Below, one piece after another: positions 25,905 through 35,265 of a stretch of DNA of 64,000 bases. Under the pieces are notes generated by a model. The model was not told the DNA's origin. It saw nothing but the letters and a program-made list of their open reading frames with translations, and did not search any database. Each line of letters opens with the position of its first letter. The stretch's first letter is position 1. The stretch covers positions 2,013,681-2,077,680 of the forward strand of contig NZ_JANFMV010000001.1 of the NCBI RefSeq assembly GCF_024385575.1, read 5' to 3'. This DNA is from Rhizobium sp. NRK18. GTDB taxonomy: Bacteria > Pseudomonadota > Alphaproteobacteria > Rhizobiales > Rhizobiaceae. A program made the translations under genes and the position numbers.

Positions 25905-27731
25905 ATGTGCGGAATTGTTGGAATTGTCGGCAAGTCGCCGGTCGCGGAACGGCTGGTCGATGCGCTGAAGCGTCTGGAATATCGCGGTTATGATTCCGCT
26001 GGCGTTGCGACCGTTCATGACGGCGTAATGGATCGGCGGCGGGCGCCCGGCAAGCTCTTCAACCTGGAAAAGAAGCTCGATGGCGAGCCGCTGGCTGGTC
26101 TTACGGGCATTGCGCACACCCGCTGGGCGACGCATGGCGTTCCCAACGAGACCAATGCGCATCCGCATTTCGTCGACGGTGTTGCCGTGGTCCACAACGG
26201 CATCATCGAGAACTTTTCCGAACTGCGGGATGAACTCACCGCCGCCGGCGCCGTCTTCTCGACGCAGACCGACACCGAAGTCGTCGCGCATCTGGTGGCG
26301 CACTATCTCAAAGCCGGCATGTCCAACCGCGAGGCGGTTCTGGCGACGCTCGGGCGGGTGACCGGCGCGTTCGCGCTGGCGGTGATGTTCCGCAATGATC
26401 CCGGCACCATCATCGGTGCGCGCTCCGGTCCGCCGCTTGCCATCGGCTATGGGCGGGGCGAGATGTTCCTCGGTTCCGACGCGATCGCGCTCTCGCCGTT
26501 CACCAGCGAGATTACCTATCTCGCCGACGGCGACTGCGCTGTGATCACGGCCGAGGATGCGGAGATCATCGACTTCTCCGGCAAGCCGGTCAGCCGTGCG
26601 CGGCAGATCTCGCAGGCGACTGCCTATGTCGTCGACAAGGGCAACCACAAGCATTTCATGGAGAAGGAAATCTACGAGCAGCCCGAGGTGATCTCGCATG
26701 CGCTCGGACACTACGTAGACTTCTCCACCAATCGCGTCTCGAAGGTTGCCGAAGGGATCGACTTCGCTTCCGCGACGGGTCTGGCGATTTCCGCCTGTGG
26801 CACGGCCTATCTCGCCGGATTGATCGGCAAGTACTGGTTCGAGCGTTATGCGCGCTTGCCGGTCGAAATCGACGTTGCGTCGGAGTTCCGCTACCGCGAG
26901 ATGCCGCTTTCGCCCTCGCAGGCGGCGCTCTTCATTTCGCAGTCCGGCGAGACGGCCGATACGCTGGCGTCGCTGCGCTATTGCCGCGAGCAAGGGCTGA
27001 AGATCGGTGCGGTCGTCAACGTGACCGAATCGACGATTGCCCGTGAGGCGGACGCCATCTTCCCGACGCTTGCCGGCCCGGAGATCGGGGTCGCCTCCAC
27101 CAAGGCGTTCACCTGCCAGCTCGGCGTACTGGCGTCGCTGGCGATCGCGGCGGCCAAGGCGCGCGGCACGATCGATGCGGCGGACGAACAGGCCATGGTC
27201 AAGCACCTCGCCGAAATGCCGCGCATCATGTCGCGGGTTCTGAACCTCATCCAGCCGCAGATGGAATCGCTGGCGCGCGAACTGTCCCGCTGCCGGGACG
27301 TGCTCTATCTCGGCCGCGGCACGAGCTATCCGCTGGCCATGGAAGGCGCGCTGAAGCTCAAGGAAATCTCCTACATCCACGCCGAGGGCTATGCCGCTGG
27401 CGAATTGAAGCATGGTCCGATCGCACTGATCGACGAAAACATGCCGGTGATCGTGATCGCGCCGCATGACCGGTTCTTCGAGAAGACCGTCTCCAACATG
27501 CAGGAGGTCGCGGCGCGCGGCGGCAGGATCATCTTCATCACCGACGAAAAGGGCGCTGCGGCATCCAACCTGCCGACCATGGCGACGATCGTCCTGCCGA
27601 ATGTCAACGAGATCATCGCGCCGATGGTCTTCTCGCTGCCGATCCAGCTGATCGCCTACCATACCGCCGTCTTCATGGGCACGGACGTCGACCAGCCACG
27701 CAACCTCGCCAAGTCGGTCACGGTGGAATAA
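25905..27731 (+). CDS. glmS: Glutamine-fructose-6-phosphate aminotransferase
   Basis: 608 residues. Cys2 (catalytic N-terminal nucleophile after Met removal) starts MCGIVGIVG; LEYRGYDSAGVA and TRWATHG complete the glutamine amidotransferase domain; two SIS sugar-isomerase domains follow (ISACGTAYLAG, SQSGETADTLA, GRGTSYPLAMEGALKLKE). It produces glucosamine-6-phosphate, the first committed step to UDP-GlcNAc, and sits with glmU. No glmS ribozyme-like element is seen in the 126-bp leader. Confidence 0.97.
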   Translation: MCGIVGIVGKSPVAERLVDALKRLEYRGYDSAGVATVHDGVMDRRRAPGKLFNLEKKLDGEPLAGLTGIAHTRWATHGVPNETNAHPHFVDGVAVVHNGIIENFSELRDELTAAGAVFSTQTDTEVVAHLVAHYLKAGMSNREAVLATLGRVTGAFALAVMFRNDPGTIIGARSGPPLAIGYGRGEMFLGSDAIALSPFTSEITYLADGDCAVITAEDAEIIDFSGKPVSRARQISQATAYVVDKGNHKHFMEKEIYEQPEVISHALGHYVDFSTNRVSKVAEGIDFASATGLAISACGTAYLAGLIGKYWFERYARLPVEIDVASEFRYREMPLSPSQAALFISQSGETADTLASLRYCREQGLKIGAVVNVTESTIAREADAIFPTLAGPEIGVASTKAFTCQLGVLASLAIAAAKARGTIDAADEQAMVKHLAEMPRIMSRVLNLIQPQMESLARELSRCRDVLYLGRGTSYPLAMEGALKLKEISYIHAEGYAAGELKHGPIALIDENMPVIVIAPHDRFFEKTVSNMQEVAARGGRIIFITDEKGAAASNLPTMATIVLPNVNEIIAPMVFSLPIQLIAYHTAVFMGTDVDQPRNLAKSVTVE

Positions 27732-27812
27732 GAGACATCGTCCGGCGGAACGACGTCCTGCGCTTTTTGCCGATTCGTCAACGACTGCTGCTGCCAATGC
27801 GGGGAACATATT

Positions 27813-28466
27813 TTGGGCGTCTTGTCCTCTGTCTGGAGACGGTTGCGGAGCACATGGCGGCGTCCAAAAGGAGGGCAGGGCGAGGGCCACCGGAAGGCCT
27901 CGGCCGAGGAACCGGCGCTGTCATTCGAATCGTCGAGCGCTCTGTTCGAGGCAATGGCCGGTGCCGCCGAAATCTATGGAGAATACGGCGCCGGCAAGTC
28001 GACGATCTGGGTTCACCGGAATACCTCTGCAGAGATCATCTCCGTTGATACGAATGCGCAGTGGCTGTCGACAGTGGAAGATGCTGTCGGCCCGTCAGAC
28101 CGTCTTCAGCTCCGGTACGTGGACGTCGGTCCCGTCGGTGAATGGGGGCGGCCGGACAGTTACGCCAGGCGGGATTCCTTCGACGGCTATCTCGAGGCAA
28201 TCTGGAAATGTGATGCCAAGCCACAAGTGGTCCTGATCGACGGCAGATTTCGCGTCGCGTGTTTCCTGACATGCCTGAAGAATGCCGACCCGGGCACCGT
28301 GATCCTCTTCGACGACTATGCCTACAGGCCCTACTACCACATTGTCGAAGAGATTCTTCCGCCCCAGCAGCGTACCGACAGAATGGCCGTTTTCATCGTT
28401 CCCGAGCAGCGCGACTTTCCGCGCATAGCGGAGATGCAGGGCATGTTCAGGATGGTCATGGACTGA
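27813..28466 (+). CDS. Orphan protein, methyltransferase-like fold
   Basis: 217 residues from a TTG with GGGGA 7 bp upstream. I recognise no named family. The order IYGEYGAGKSTIWV, IISVDTN, VLIDGRFRVAC and VILFDDYAYRPYY resembles the glycine-rich motif I, acidic motif and strand 4-5 of class I AdoMet-dependent methyltransferase-like proteins. The segment GEYGAGKS also fits the Walker A pattern GxxxxGKS, but no Walker B or other P-loop signature follows, so an ATPase is unlikely. The Arg-rich N-terminus (WRRLRSTWRRPKGGQGEGHRK) is unusual and could be non-native if translation begins at an ATG near 27954. It stands alone between glmS and DUF502. Confidence 0.6.
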   Translation: MGVLSSVWRRLRSTWRRPKGGQGEGHRKASAEEPALSFESSSALFEAMAGAAEIYGEYGAGKSTIWVHRNTSAEIISVDTNAQWLSTVEDAVGPSDRLQLRYVDVGPVGEWGRPDSYARRDSFDGYLEAIWKCDAKPQVVLIDGRFRVACFLTCLKNADPGTVILFDDYAYRPYYHIVEEILPPQQRTDRMAVFIVPEQRDFPRIAEMQGMFRMVMD

Positions 28467-28569
28467 AGCTTTTGGAGGCCTGCGTCGACATAGCTGTTGT
28501 AATGCCCGGTCGCTTCCGGCATTGTCTTGAAGGCTGCCCGCCCATCCTCCTTAAAACCGATTGATTGCT

Positions 28570-29244
28570 ATGTCCGAAGAGCTGAAACGCGATTCCTTTG
28601 CCTCCAGATTGCGGAACAATTTCCTCGCCGGGCTTGTCATCTGCGCCCCGATCGCCATCACGATCTGGCTGACGCTTTCCTTCATCCGCTGGGCCGACAG
28701 CTGGGTGACGCCCTATATTCCGCCCTACTACAATCCGGAGAAATATCTGCCGATCGCCATTCCCGGCCTCGGTCTCTTGATTGCGATGATCATCATCACG
28801 CTGATCGGCTTTCTCGGCAAGAACCTGATCGGACGGTCGATCTTCAGTTTCGGTGAATCGATCCTGCACCGGATGCCGTTGGTCCGGACGCTGTACAAGA
28901 GCCTGAAGCAGATTTTCGAGACCGTCCTGAAAGAGCAGTCGACATCCTTCCGCAAGGTCGGGCTGATCGAGTTTCCGACACCGGGCACCTGGGTGATCGC
29001 CTTCATCTCGTCGGAACCGCAGGGCGAACTTGCGGAGAAATTCGGCACGATCGGACAGGAAATGGTGGCCGTCTTCGTGCCCCCGACGCCAGTGCCGACC
29101 GCAGGCTTCCTGCTCTATGTGCAGAAGGACAAGATCGTGCCGCTCGACATGTCGCCGGAGGATGCGACGAAGCTTCTGATCTCCGGCGGCATCATTACGC
29201 CCGAATACAAATCGAAGCTCGTAAAGACACCCGAAGAAGCCTGA
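28570..29244 (+). CDS. DUF502 membrane protein
   Basis: 224 residues with two N-terminal membrane helices (FLAGLVICAPIAITIWLTLSF; LGLLIAMIIITLIGFLGKNL) and the DUF502 signature LVRTLYKSLKQIFETV followed by VFVPPTPVPTAGFLLYV. Function unknown; the family is widespread in proteobacteria and plants. ATG at 28570 chosen over TTG three codons before. Its stop abuts the recG stop of the opposite strand with no gap (29244/29245). Confidence 0.88.
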   Translation: MSEELKRDSFASRLRNNFLAGLVICAPIAITIWLTLSFIRWADSWVTPYIPPYYNPEKYLPIAIPGLGLLIAMIIITLIGFLGKNLIGRSIFSFGESILHRMPLVRTLYKSLKQIFETVLKEQSTSFRKVGLIEFPTPGTWVIAFISSEPQGELAEKFGTIGQEMVAVFVPPTPVPTAGFLLYVQKDKIVPLDMSPEDATKLLISGGIITPEYKSKLVKTPEEA

Positions 29245-31350
29245 TCAGCCGGCGCTCAGGAAGCGCACGGCTTCGTCGCGGCGGTGGAAATAGAGCAGGG
29301 TTCTGAGTGCATCACCGCGTGGTGACAGAAGGTCGGGGTCCTTGTCGATCATGTAGGACGCGTCGCGGCGGGCGGTTTCCAGCAAGTCTCCATGCGCCTC
29401 AAGGCTCGCGAAGCGGAAACCCGGCGTGCCGGACTGGCGGGTACCCAAAAGCTCGCCTTCGCCGCGCAGGCGTAGGTCTTCCTCGGCGATAACGAAGCCG
29501 TCCTCGGTGTCGCGCATGATCGACAGCCGGGCGTGGCCCGTGTCGCCGAGCGGGCCCTTGTAGAGCAGGATGCAGCTGGATGCCTCCGCGCCACGGCCGA
29601 CGCGGCCGCGCAGCTGGTGCAACTGGGCAAGCCCGAAGCGTTCGGCATGCTCGATGACCATGATCGTCGCATCGGGCACGTCGACGCCGACCTCTACTAC
29701 GGTCGTTGCCACCAGCAGCCGCAGGTCGCCGGCCTTGAAACCGCCCATGACCTCGTCCTTTTCGAGACCCGACATGCGGCCATGGACGAGACCGACGCCG
29801 GGGCCAAGTTCCCGGGTCAGGACGGCGTGGCGTTCTTCTGCCGACATGAGGTCGGAGACATCGGATTCCTCGACCAGAGGGCAGATCCAGTAGGCTTTCT
29901 TGCCCTCGGCGATCGCTGTCTTTAGTCGGCTAATGATATCGGCGATCCGTTCCATCGGGACTGTGACGGTCTGAACGGGTTTCCGCCCGGCGGGCTTTTC
30001 GGTGAGCTTGGAGACGTCCATGTCGCCGAAGGCGGCAAGCACCAGCGTCCGGGGAATGGGGGTGGCGGTCATGACGAGCATGTGGGGCGAGATACCCTTG
30101 GCGGTCAGCCGCAGCCGCTGGTGGACGCCGAAGCGGTGCTGTTCGTCGACGACGGCAAGCAGGAGGTTTTGATAAACGACACTGTCCTGGAAAAGAGCGT
30201 GTGTGCCGAGAATGATCTGTGCCTCGCCGCTGGCAATCCGCTCCAGCGCTTCGCGGCGCTCGGCGGCCTTCATCTTGCCGGTGAGGATTTCCACGGTGAT
30301 CCCGGCGGCTGTGGCCAGCGGCGTGATCGTCGCCAGATGCTGGCGGGCGAGAATTTCCGTCGGCGCCATCAGAACGGCCTGGCCGCCGCTTTCGACCGCC
30401 GCCGCCATCGCCATCAGCGCCACCAGCGTCTTGCCGGCGCCAACATCGCCCTGCAGCAGGCGCAGCATCCGGTCCGTGCCCGCCATGTCCTTGAGGATGT
30501 CGGCGATGGCCAGCGTCTGGCTGTTTGTCAGCGAGAAGGGCAGGGACGCGGCAATCTTTTCGCGCAGCACGCCCTTGTCCTGAACCGGGCGCCCGGCGAC
30601 CTTGCGGATGCGTTGGCGAACCAATGCCAGGGACAGCTGCCCGGCCAGGAACTCGTCATAGGCAAGCCGCCGGCGGGACGGCGATTGCGGATCGATGTCG
30701 GCCTCGTCGCGCGGATTGTGGAGGCAGTCGAAGGCCTCTTTGAGCGATGGAAAGCGCTGCTTGCCGGTGAACGCCGCATCCAGCCATTCCGGCAGATCGG
30801 GCAGGCGTTCCAGGCTCTGTTCGATGGCACGACGAAGCACCTTTGGCGAGAGGCCGGCAGTGAGAGGATAGACCGGTTCGACGAGTGGCAGTTCGCCGGC
30901 GCGGTCCTCGGTGACCATATGGTCCGGGTGGACCATGGAGGCGCGGCCGTTGAACCAGTCGATCTTGCCGGAGACGATGACCGTTTCGCCCTCGGGCAGA
31001 GACTTTTCCAGCCAGGAGGACTTGGCATGGAAGAAGACGAGCGTCAGTTCGCCGGTGTCGTCGTGCAGATAGACGCGGTAGGGCACGTTCGAGCGGCTGT
31101 TCGGCGGCGGCTGATGACGGTCGACGCGCCCCGTCACCGTGACGATCGCGCCTTGCGGCGCCAGCGCGATTCCCGGCTGCTTGCGCCGGTCGATGAGGGC
31201 GTAGGGCGCGTGAAACAGCACGTCGATGACGCGGCAGTCGTCTGCATCCTCACGGCCGAACAGCCGCGCCAGCGTGTCGGCGAGTTTCGGGCCGACGCCG
31301 GCAAGCGATGAAACGGAAGCAAAGAGGGGGTCGAGGAGGGCCGGGCGCAT
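29245..31350 (-). CDS. recG: ATP-dependent DNA helicase RecG
   Basis: 701 residues from the ATG at 31350, the usual RecG length; the frame remains open 54 codons upstream. RecG reverses stalled forks and branch-migrates Holliday junctions. N-terminal wedge/OB domain (VTVTGRVDRHQ...YRVYLHDDTGELTLVFF), Walker A GDVGAGKT near residue 301, DEQHRFGV box, and motif VI LRGRVGRGAEASSC. It is divergent from sdhE-mfd. Confidence 0.97.
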   Translation of the reverse strand: MRPALLDPLFASVSSLAGVGPKLADTLARLFGREDADDCRVIDVLFHAPYALIDRRKQPGIALAPQGAIVTVTGRVDRHQPPPNSRSNVPYRVYLHDDTGELTLVFFHAKSSWLEKSLPEGETVIVSGKIDWFNGRASMVHPDHMVTEDRAGELPLVEPVYPLTAGLSPKVLRRAIEQSLERLPDLPEWLDAAFTGKQRFPSLKEAFDCLHNPRDEADIDPQSPSRRRLAYDEFLAGQLSLALVRQRIRKVAGRPVQDKGVLREKIAASLPFSLTNSQTLAIADILKDMAGTDRMLRLLQGDVGAGKTLVALMAMAAAVESGGQAVLMAPTEILARQHLATITPLATAAGITVEILTGKMKAAERREALERIASGEAQIILGTHALFQDSVVYQNLLLAVVDEQHRFGVHQRLRLTAKGISPHMLVMTATPIPRTLVLAAFGDMDVSKLTEKPAGRKPVQTVTVPMERIADIISRLKTAIAEGKKAYWICPLVEESDVSDLMSAEERHAVLTRELGPGVGLVHGRMSGLEKDEVMGGFKAGDLRLLVATTVVEVGVDVPDATIMVIEHAERFGLAQLHQLRGRVGRGAEASSCILLYKGPLGDTGHARLSIMRDTEDGFVIAEEDLRLRGEGELLGTRQSGTPGFRFASLEAHGDLLETARRDASYMIDKDPDLLSPRGDALRTLLYFHRRDEAVRFLSAG

Positions 31351-31440
31351 GGCACGAAAAGAGACGACATTCGCGCCATTTGCAAGGCTGACATTTGCGA
31401 AATCACCGTCTATAGAAGCGTCAAACGAAAGGTTCCGCTC

Positions 31441-31740
31441 ATGACCGGTCTCTCCCGCACCAGCGCCGATCTCGATCCCCGCCGCCGCCGCATCCTGTTT
31501 CGCTGCTGGCACCGCGGCATTCGCGAAATGGATCTGGTGCTCGGCCAGTTTGCCGAAGAGAACATTGGCGACCTCTCCGACGATCAGCTCGACGAGCTCG
31601 AGGTGATCATGAAGGAGGAGGACAATGATCTGGTGAAATGGGTGACCGGCGCGGAGGCGACGCCCGAACGGATGCTGACGCCCTTGTTTTCCAAAATCTG
31701 TTCCTATGTTCCGGATTTCGATCCGAAGACAGCCCCTTGA
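31441..31740 (+). CDS. sdhE: Succinate dehydrogenase assembly factor SdhE
   Basis: 99-residue SdhE (DUF339/YgfY) which promotes covalent FAD attachment to the SdhA flavoprotein. The conserved RGxxE motif is in CWHRGIREMDLVLGQF. The stop is 18 bp before mfd, so both are likely on one transcript; recG-sdhE-mfd is a common rhizobial order. Confidence 0.94.
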   Translation: MTGLSRTSADLDPRRRRILFRCWHRGIREMDLVLGQFAEENIGDLSDDQLDELEVIMKEEDNDLVKWVTGAEATPERMLTPLFSKICSYVPDFDPKTAP

Positions 31741-31758
31741 GAATTTCCGTAAGGTCCC

Positions 31759-34700
31759 ATGATACCCGGTTTTGATGCCAAGAGACTGGCGGAAGACGCC
31801 TCCGCCCTGACCGTCGGCAATGTGCCTTCCGGCATGGAGCCGCTGCTGATCGCCGAACTGGCGCGCACCGGCAAGCCCGTGGCCTATGTCGTCTCCGACG
31901 GACAGGTGGTCAGCGATCTCGAACAGATGCTCGGCTTCTTTGCGCCGGAAATTCCTATCCTGAGTCTGCCGGCCTGGGACTGTCTGCCCTACGACCGGGT
32001 GTCACCGAGCGCTGACACGTCTGCCCGCCGTCTGTCCGCACTGGCCGGGCTCGTGGCGCATCAGAAGAAGCCGCATGCGGCGATCGTGCTGGTCACCGTC
32101 AATGCCATGCTGCAGCGTCTGACGCCGGCGCCGGTGATCGAGAGCCTGACCTTCTCGGCAAGACCCGGAAATCAGATCCGGATGGAAGCGATTGCCGACC
32201 GGCTGGCGGCGAACGGCTTCGAGCGCGTGCCGACGGTGCGCGAGGTCGGCGAATTCGCCGTGCGCGGCGGCATTCTCGACGTCTATGTGCCGGGCGCGGA
32301 CGAGCCGGTGCGGCTCGACTTCTTCGGCGATACGCTGGAATCGATCCGCTCCTTCGATCCGGCCAGCCAGCGTACCACCGGCCAGGCAAAGTCGCTCGAC
32401 CTCAACCCGATGAGCGAAGTGAGCCTGACGCCGGAGACGATCAGCCGCTTCCGGAAGAATTATCTGAGCCTGTTCGGCGCGGCCACCCGCGACGATGCGC
32501 TCTATGCGGCGATCTCCGAAGGGCGACGATATGCCGGCATGGAGCATTGGCTGCCGCTGTTCCACGACGAGCTTTCGACAGTCTTTGATTACCTTTCCGG
32601 CTTCCGCATCGTCACCGATCATACGGCGTTGCAGGCGGCCGAGGAGCGCTTCAAGCTGATCGAGGACTATTACGACGCGCGGCGGACGACCGGCGATTCC
32701 GGCAAGGCCGGCTTTTCGCAAGGCACGCCTTACAAGCCGGTGCCGCCGGACATGCTTTATCTCGGTGCCGATCAGTTCAAGGCCGGTCTGGACGCCTTTG
32801 GCGCCATCCGCCTGTCGCCCTTCAACGAGCATGAGGGCGAAACGCGGCCCGTCGTCAATCTCGACGCCCATGCCGGACCGCGCTGGGCAACCTCGGCTCT
32901 GGAAGCGAAAGCGGAAACCGACCGCGTCAATGTCTTCGACATCGCCGTCAAGCATATCGCCGACAAGCGCGCCAAGGGTTCGAAGGTGCTTATCGCCGGC
33001 TGGTCGGAAGGCTCCCTCGATCGTCTGCTGCAGGTGCTGGACGAGCATGGGCTCGAGAAGATCAAGCCGATCGAGAGCTTCAAGGAACTCGGGCAGCTGA
33101 AGAAGGGTGAGGCGGCCTCGACCGTTCTGAGCCTTGAATCCGGTTTCGAGGTGGGCGACGTCGCCATCATCGGCGAGCAGGATATTCTCGGCGACCGCAT
33201 GGTGCGCCGCTCCAAGCGGCGCAAGCGCGGCGCGGACTTCATCTCCGAGGTGGCGGGGCTGGAGGAGGGCGCGCTCGTCGTCCACGCCCAGCACGGCATC
33301 GGCCGCTTCGTGGGGCTGGAAACCATCCAGGCCGCCGGCGCGCCGCATGCCTGCCTGCTCTTGCACTATGCCGACGAGGCCAAGCTCTATCTGCCGGTCG
33401 AAAATATCGAACTTCTGTCGCGCTACGGCTCGTCGGACGGGTCGGATGCGCAGCTCGACAAGCTCGGTGGCGTCGCGTGGCAGGCGCGCAAGGCGAAGCT
33501 GAAGAAGCGGCTCCTCGACATGGCGGGCGCATTGATCCGCATCGCAGCGGAACGGGTGACGCGTCATGCGCCGGCGCTCGTTGCGCCGGATGGCATTTAC
33601 GACGAGTTCGCGGCCCGCTTCCCCTATGACGAGACGGAAGACCAGTTAAACGCCATCGAGGCGGTGCGCGAGGATCTCGGCGCCGGAAAGCCGATGGACC
33701 GTCTGATCTGCGGCGATGTCGGCTTCGGCAAGACGGAAGTGGCATTGCGCGCGGCCTTCATTGCCGCAATGAACGGCGTCCAGGTGGCGGTCGTCGTGCC
33801 GACGACGCTGCTCGCCCGCCAGCATTTCAAGACCTTCTCCGAACGCTTCCGCGGACTTCCGATCCGCGTGCAGCAGGCGTCCCGCCTTGTCGGCGCCAAG
33901 GAACTGGCGCTGACCAAGAAGGAAGTGTCCGAAGGCAAGACCGACATCGTCGTCGGAACCCATGCACTGCTCGGCTCCGGCATCAAGTTTGCCAATCTCG
34001 GCCTCCTGATCATCGACGAGGAGCAGCATTTCGGCGTCAAGCACAAGGAGCGGCTGAAGGAACTGAAGTCCGACGTGCATGTGGTGACGCTGTCGGCAAC
34101 GCCGATCCCGCGCACGCTGCAACTGGCCATGACCGGCGTGCGCGAACTGTCGCTGATCACAACGCCGCCGGTCGACCGTATGGCGGTGCGCACCTTCATC
34201 TCGCCGTTCGATCCGCTGGTGATCCGCGAGACGCTGATGCGCGAGCATTATCGTGGCGGCCAGAGCTTCTATGTCTGCCCGCGTCTTGCCGACCTTGCCG
34301 ATATCCATGCCTTCCTGCAGTCGGACTGCCCCGAGCTGAAGGTAGCCGTCGCCCATGGCCAGATGGTGGCGGGCGAGCTCGAGGACATCATGAACGCCTT
34401 CTATGACGGGCGCTACGACGTGCTTCTGTCGACGACCATCGTCGAATCCGGCCTCGACGTGCCGACCGCCAACACGCTGATCGTCCATCGCGCCGACATG
34501 TTTGGCCTCGCCCAGCTTTACCAGCTGCGCGGCCGCGTCGGCCGTTCCAAGGTGCGTGCGTTCGCGCTGTTCACGTTGCCGGCCAACAAGACGCTGACGG
34601 CGACCGCCGAGCGACGCCTGAAGGTGCTGCAATCGCTTGATACGCTGGGCGCCGGCTTCCAGCTTGCCTCACACGATCTCGATATCCGCGGCGCCGGCAA

Positions 34701-35265
34701 CCTGCTCGGCGAAGAGCAGTCCGGCCATATCAAGGAAGTCGGCTTCGAGCTTTACCAGCAGATGCTGGAAGAGGCCGTCGCCGAGGTGAAGGGCGAGGAA
34801 GAAATCCACGACAGCGGCTGGTCGCCGCAGATTTCCGTTGGCACGCCGGTGATGATCCCGGACGAATACGTGCCGGACCTGCACCTGCGTCTCGGCCTCT
34901 ATCGCCGTCTCGGCGAAATCCGGGACCTGCAGGAAATCGACGCGTTCGGCGCGGAGATGATCGACCGCTTCGGGCCCCTGCCGATCGAGGTCCAGCACCT
35001 CCTGAAGATCGTCTACATCAAGGCGCTCTGCCGCAAGGCCAATGTCGAGAAGCTGGAAGCGGGGCCGAAGGGCATCGTTGTGCAGTTCCGCAACAAGGAA
35101 TTCCCGGATCCGGCCAGCCTTGTCGGCTTCATCGCCAAGCAGGGTTCGATGGCGAAGATCCGTCCGGATCAGAGCGTGTTCTTCCTGCGCGACCTGCCGA
35201 CCCCGGAAAAGCGCCTTGCCGGCGCCGGCGTCATCATGACCCAGCTGGCGGGGCTGCTGAAGTAG
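31759..35265 (+). CDS. mfd: Transcription-repair coupling factor Mfd
   Basis: 1168 residues. Mfd displaces RNA polymerase stalled at lesions and recruits UvrA. N-terminal UvrB-homology region (LPAWDCLPYDRVSP), CarD-like RNA polymerase interaction domain near residue 507 (VVHAQHGIGRFVGLE), Walker A GDVGFGKTEVA near 652, DEEQHFGV near 752, motif VI LRGRVGRSKVRAFA and a C-terminal TRCF domain. Its last 32 bp overlap the tail of the convergent DMT transporter gene. Confidence 0.98.
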   Translation: MIPGFDAKRLAEDASALTVGNVPSGMEPLLIAELARTGKPVAYVVSDGQVVSDLEQMLGFFAPEIPILSLPAWDCLPYDRVSPSADTSARRLSALAGLVAHQKKPHAAIVLVTVNAMLQRLTPAPVIESLTFSARPGNQIRMEAIADRLAANGFERVPTVREVGEFAVRGGILDVYVPGADEPVRLDFFGDTLESIRSFDPASQRTTGQAKSLDLNPMSEVSLTPETISRFRKNYLSLFGAATRDDALYAAISEGRRYAGMEHWLPLFHDELSTVFDYLSGFRIVTDHTALQAAEERFKLIEDYYDARRTTGDSGKAGFSQGTPYKPVPPDMLYLGADQFKAGLDAFGAIRLSPFNEHEGETRPVVNLDAHAGPRWATSALEAKAETDRVNVFDIAVKHIADKRAKGSKVLIAGWSEGSLDRLLQVLDEHGLEKIKPIESFKELGQLKKGEAASTVLSLESGFEVGDVAIIGEQDILGDRMVRRSKRRKRGADFISEVAGLEEGALVVHAQHGIGRFVGLETIQAAGAPHACLLLHYADEAKLYLPVENIELLSRYGSSDGSDAQLDKLGGVAWQARKAKLKKRLLDMAGALIRIAAERVTRHAPALVAPDGIYDEFAARFPYDETEDQLNAIEAVREDLGAGKPMDRLICGDVGFGKTEVALRAAFIAAMNGVQVAVVVPTTLLARQHFKTFSERFRGLPIRVQQASRLVGAKELALTKKEVSEGKTDIVVGTHALLGSGIKFANLGLLIIDEEQHFGVKHKERLKELKSDVHVVTLSATPIPRTLQLAMTGVRELSLITTPPVDRMAVRTFISPFDPLVIRETLMREHYRGGQSFYVCPRLADLADIHAFLQSDCPELKVAVAHGQMVAGELEDIMNAFYDGRYDVLLSTTIVESGLDVPTANTLIVHRADMFGLAQLYQLRGRVGRSKVRAFALFTLPANKTLTATAERRLKVLQSLDTLGAGFQLASHDLDIRGAGNLLGEEQSGHIKEVGFELYQQMLEEAVAEVKGEEEIHDSGWSPQISVGTPVMIPDEYVPDLHLRLGLYRRLGEIRDLQEIDAFGAEMIDRFGPLPIEVQHLLKIVYIKALCRKANVEKLEAGPKGIVVQFRNKEFPDPASLVGFIAKQGSMAKIRPDQSVFFLRDLPTPEKRLAGAGVIMTQLAGLLK

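Noticed and set aside
25032..27890. 952-codon minus-strand frame opposite glmU/glmS
   Set aside because: Spans two well-identified genes in antisense and has His/Asp/Arg-rich composition typical of shadow frames.
27969..28020. P-loop ATPase motif (GEYGAGKS) in the orphan gene
   Set aside because: No Walker B, signature or switch motif follows; surrounding motifs fit a methyltransferase-like Rossmann fold better.
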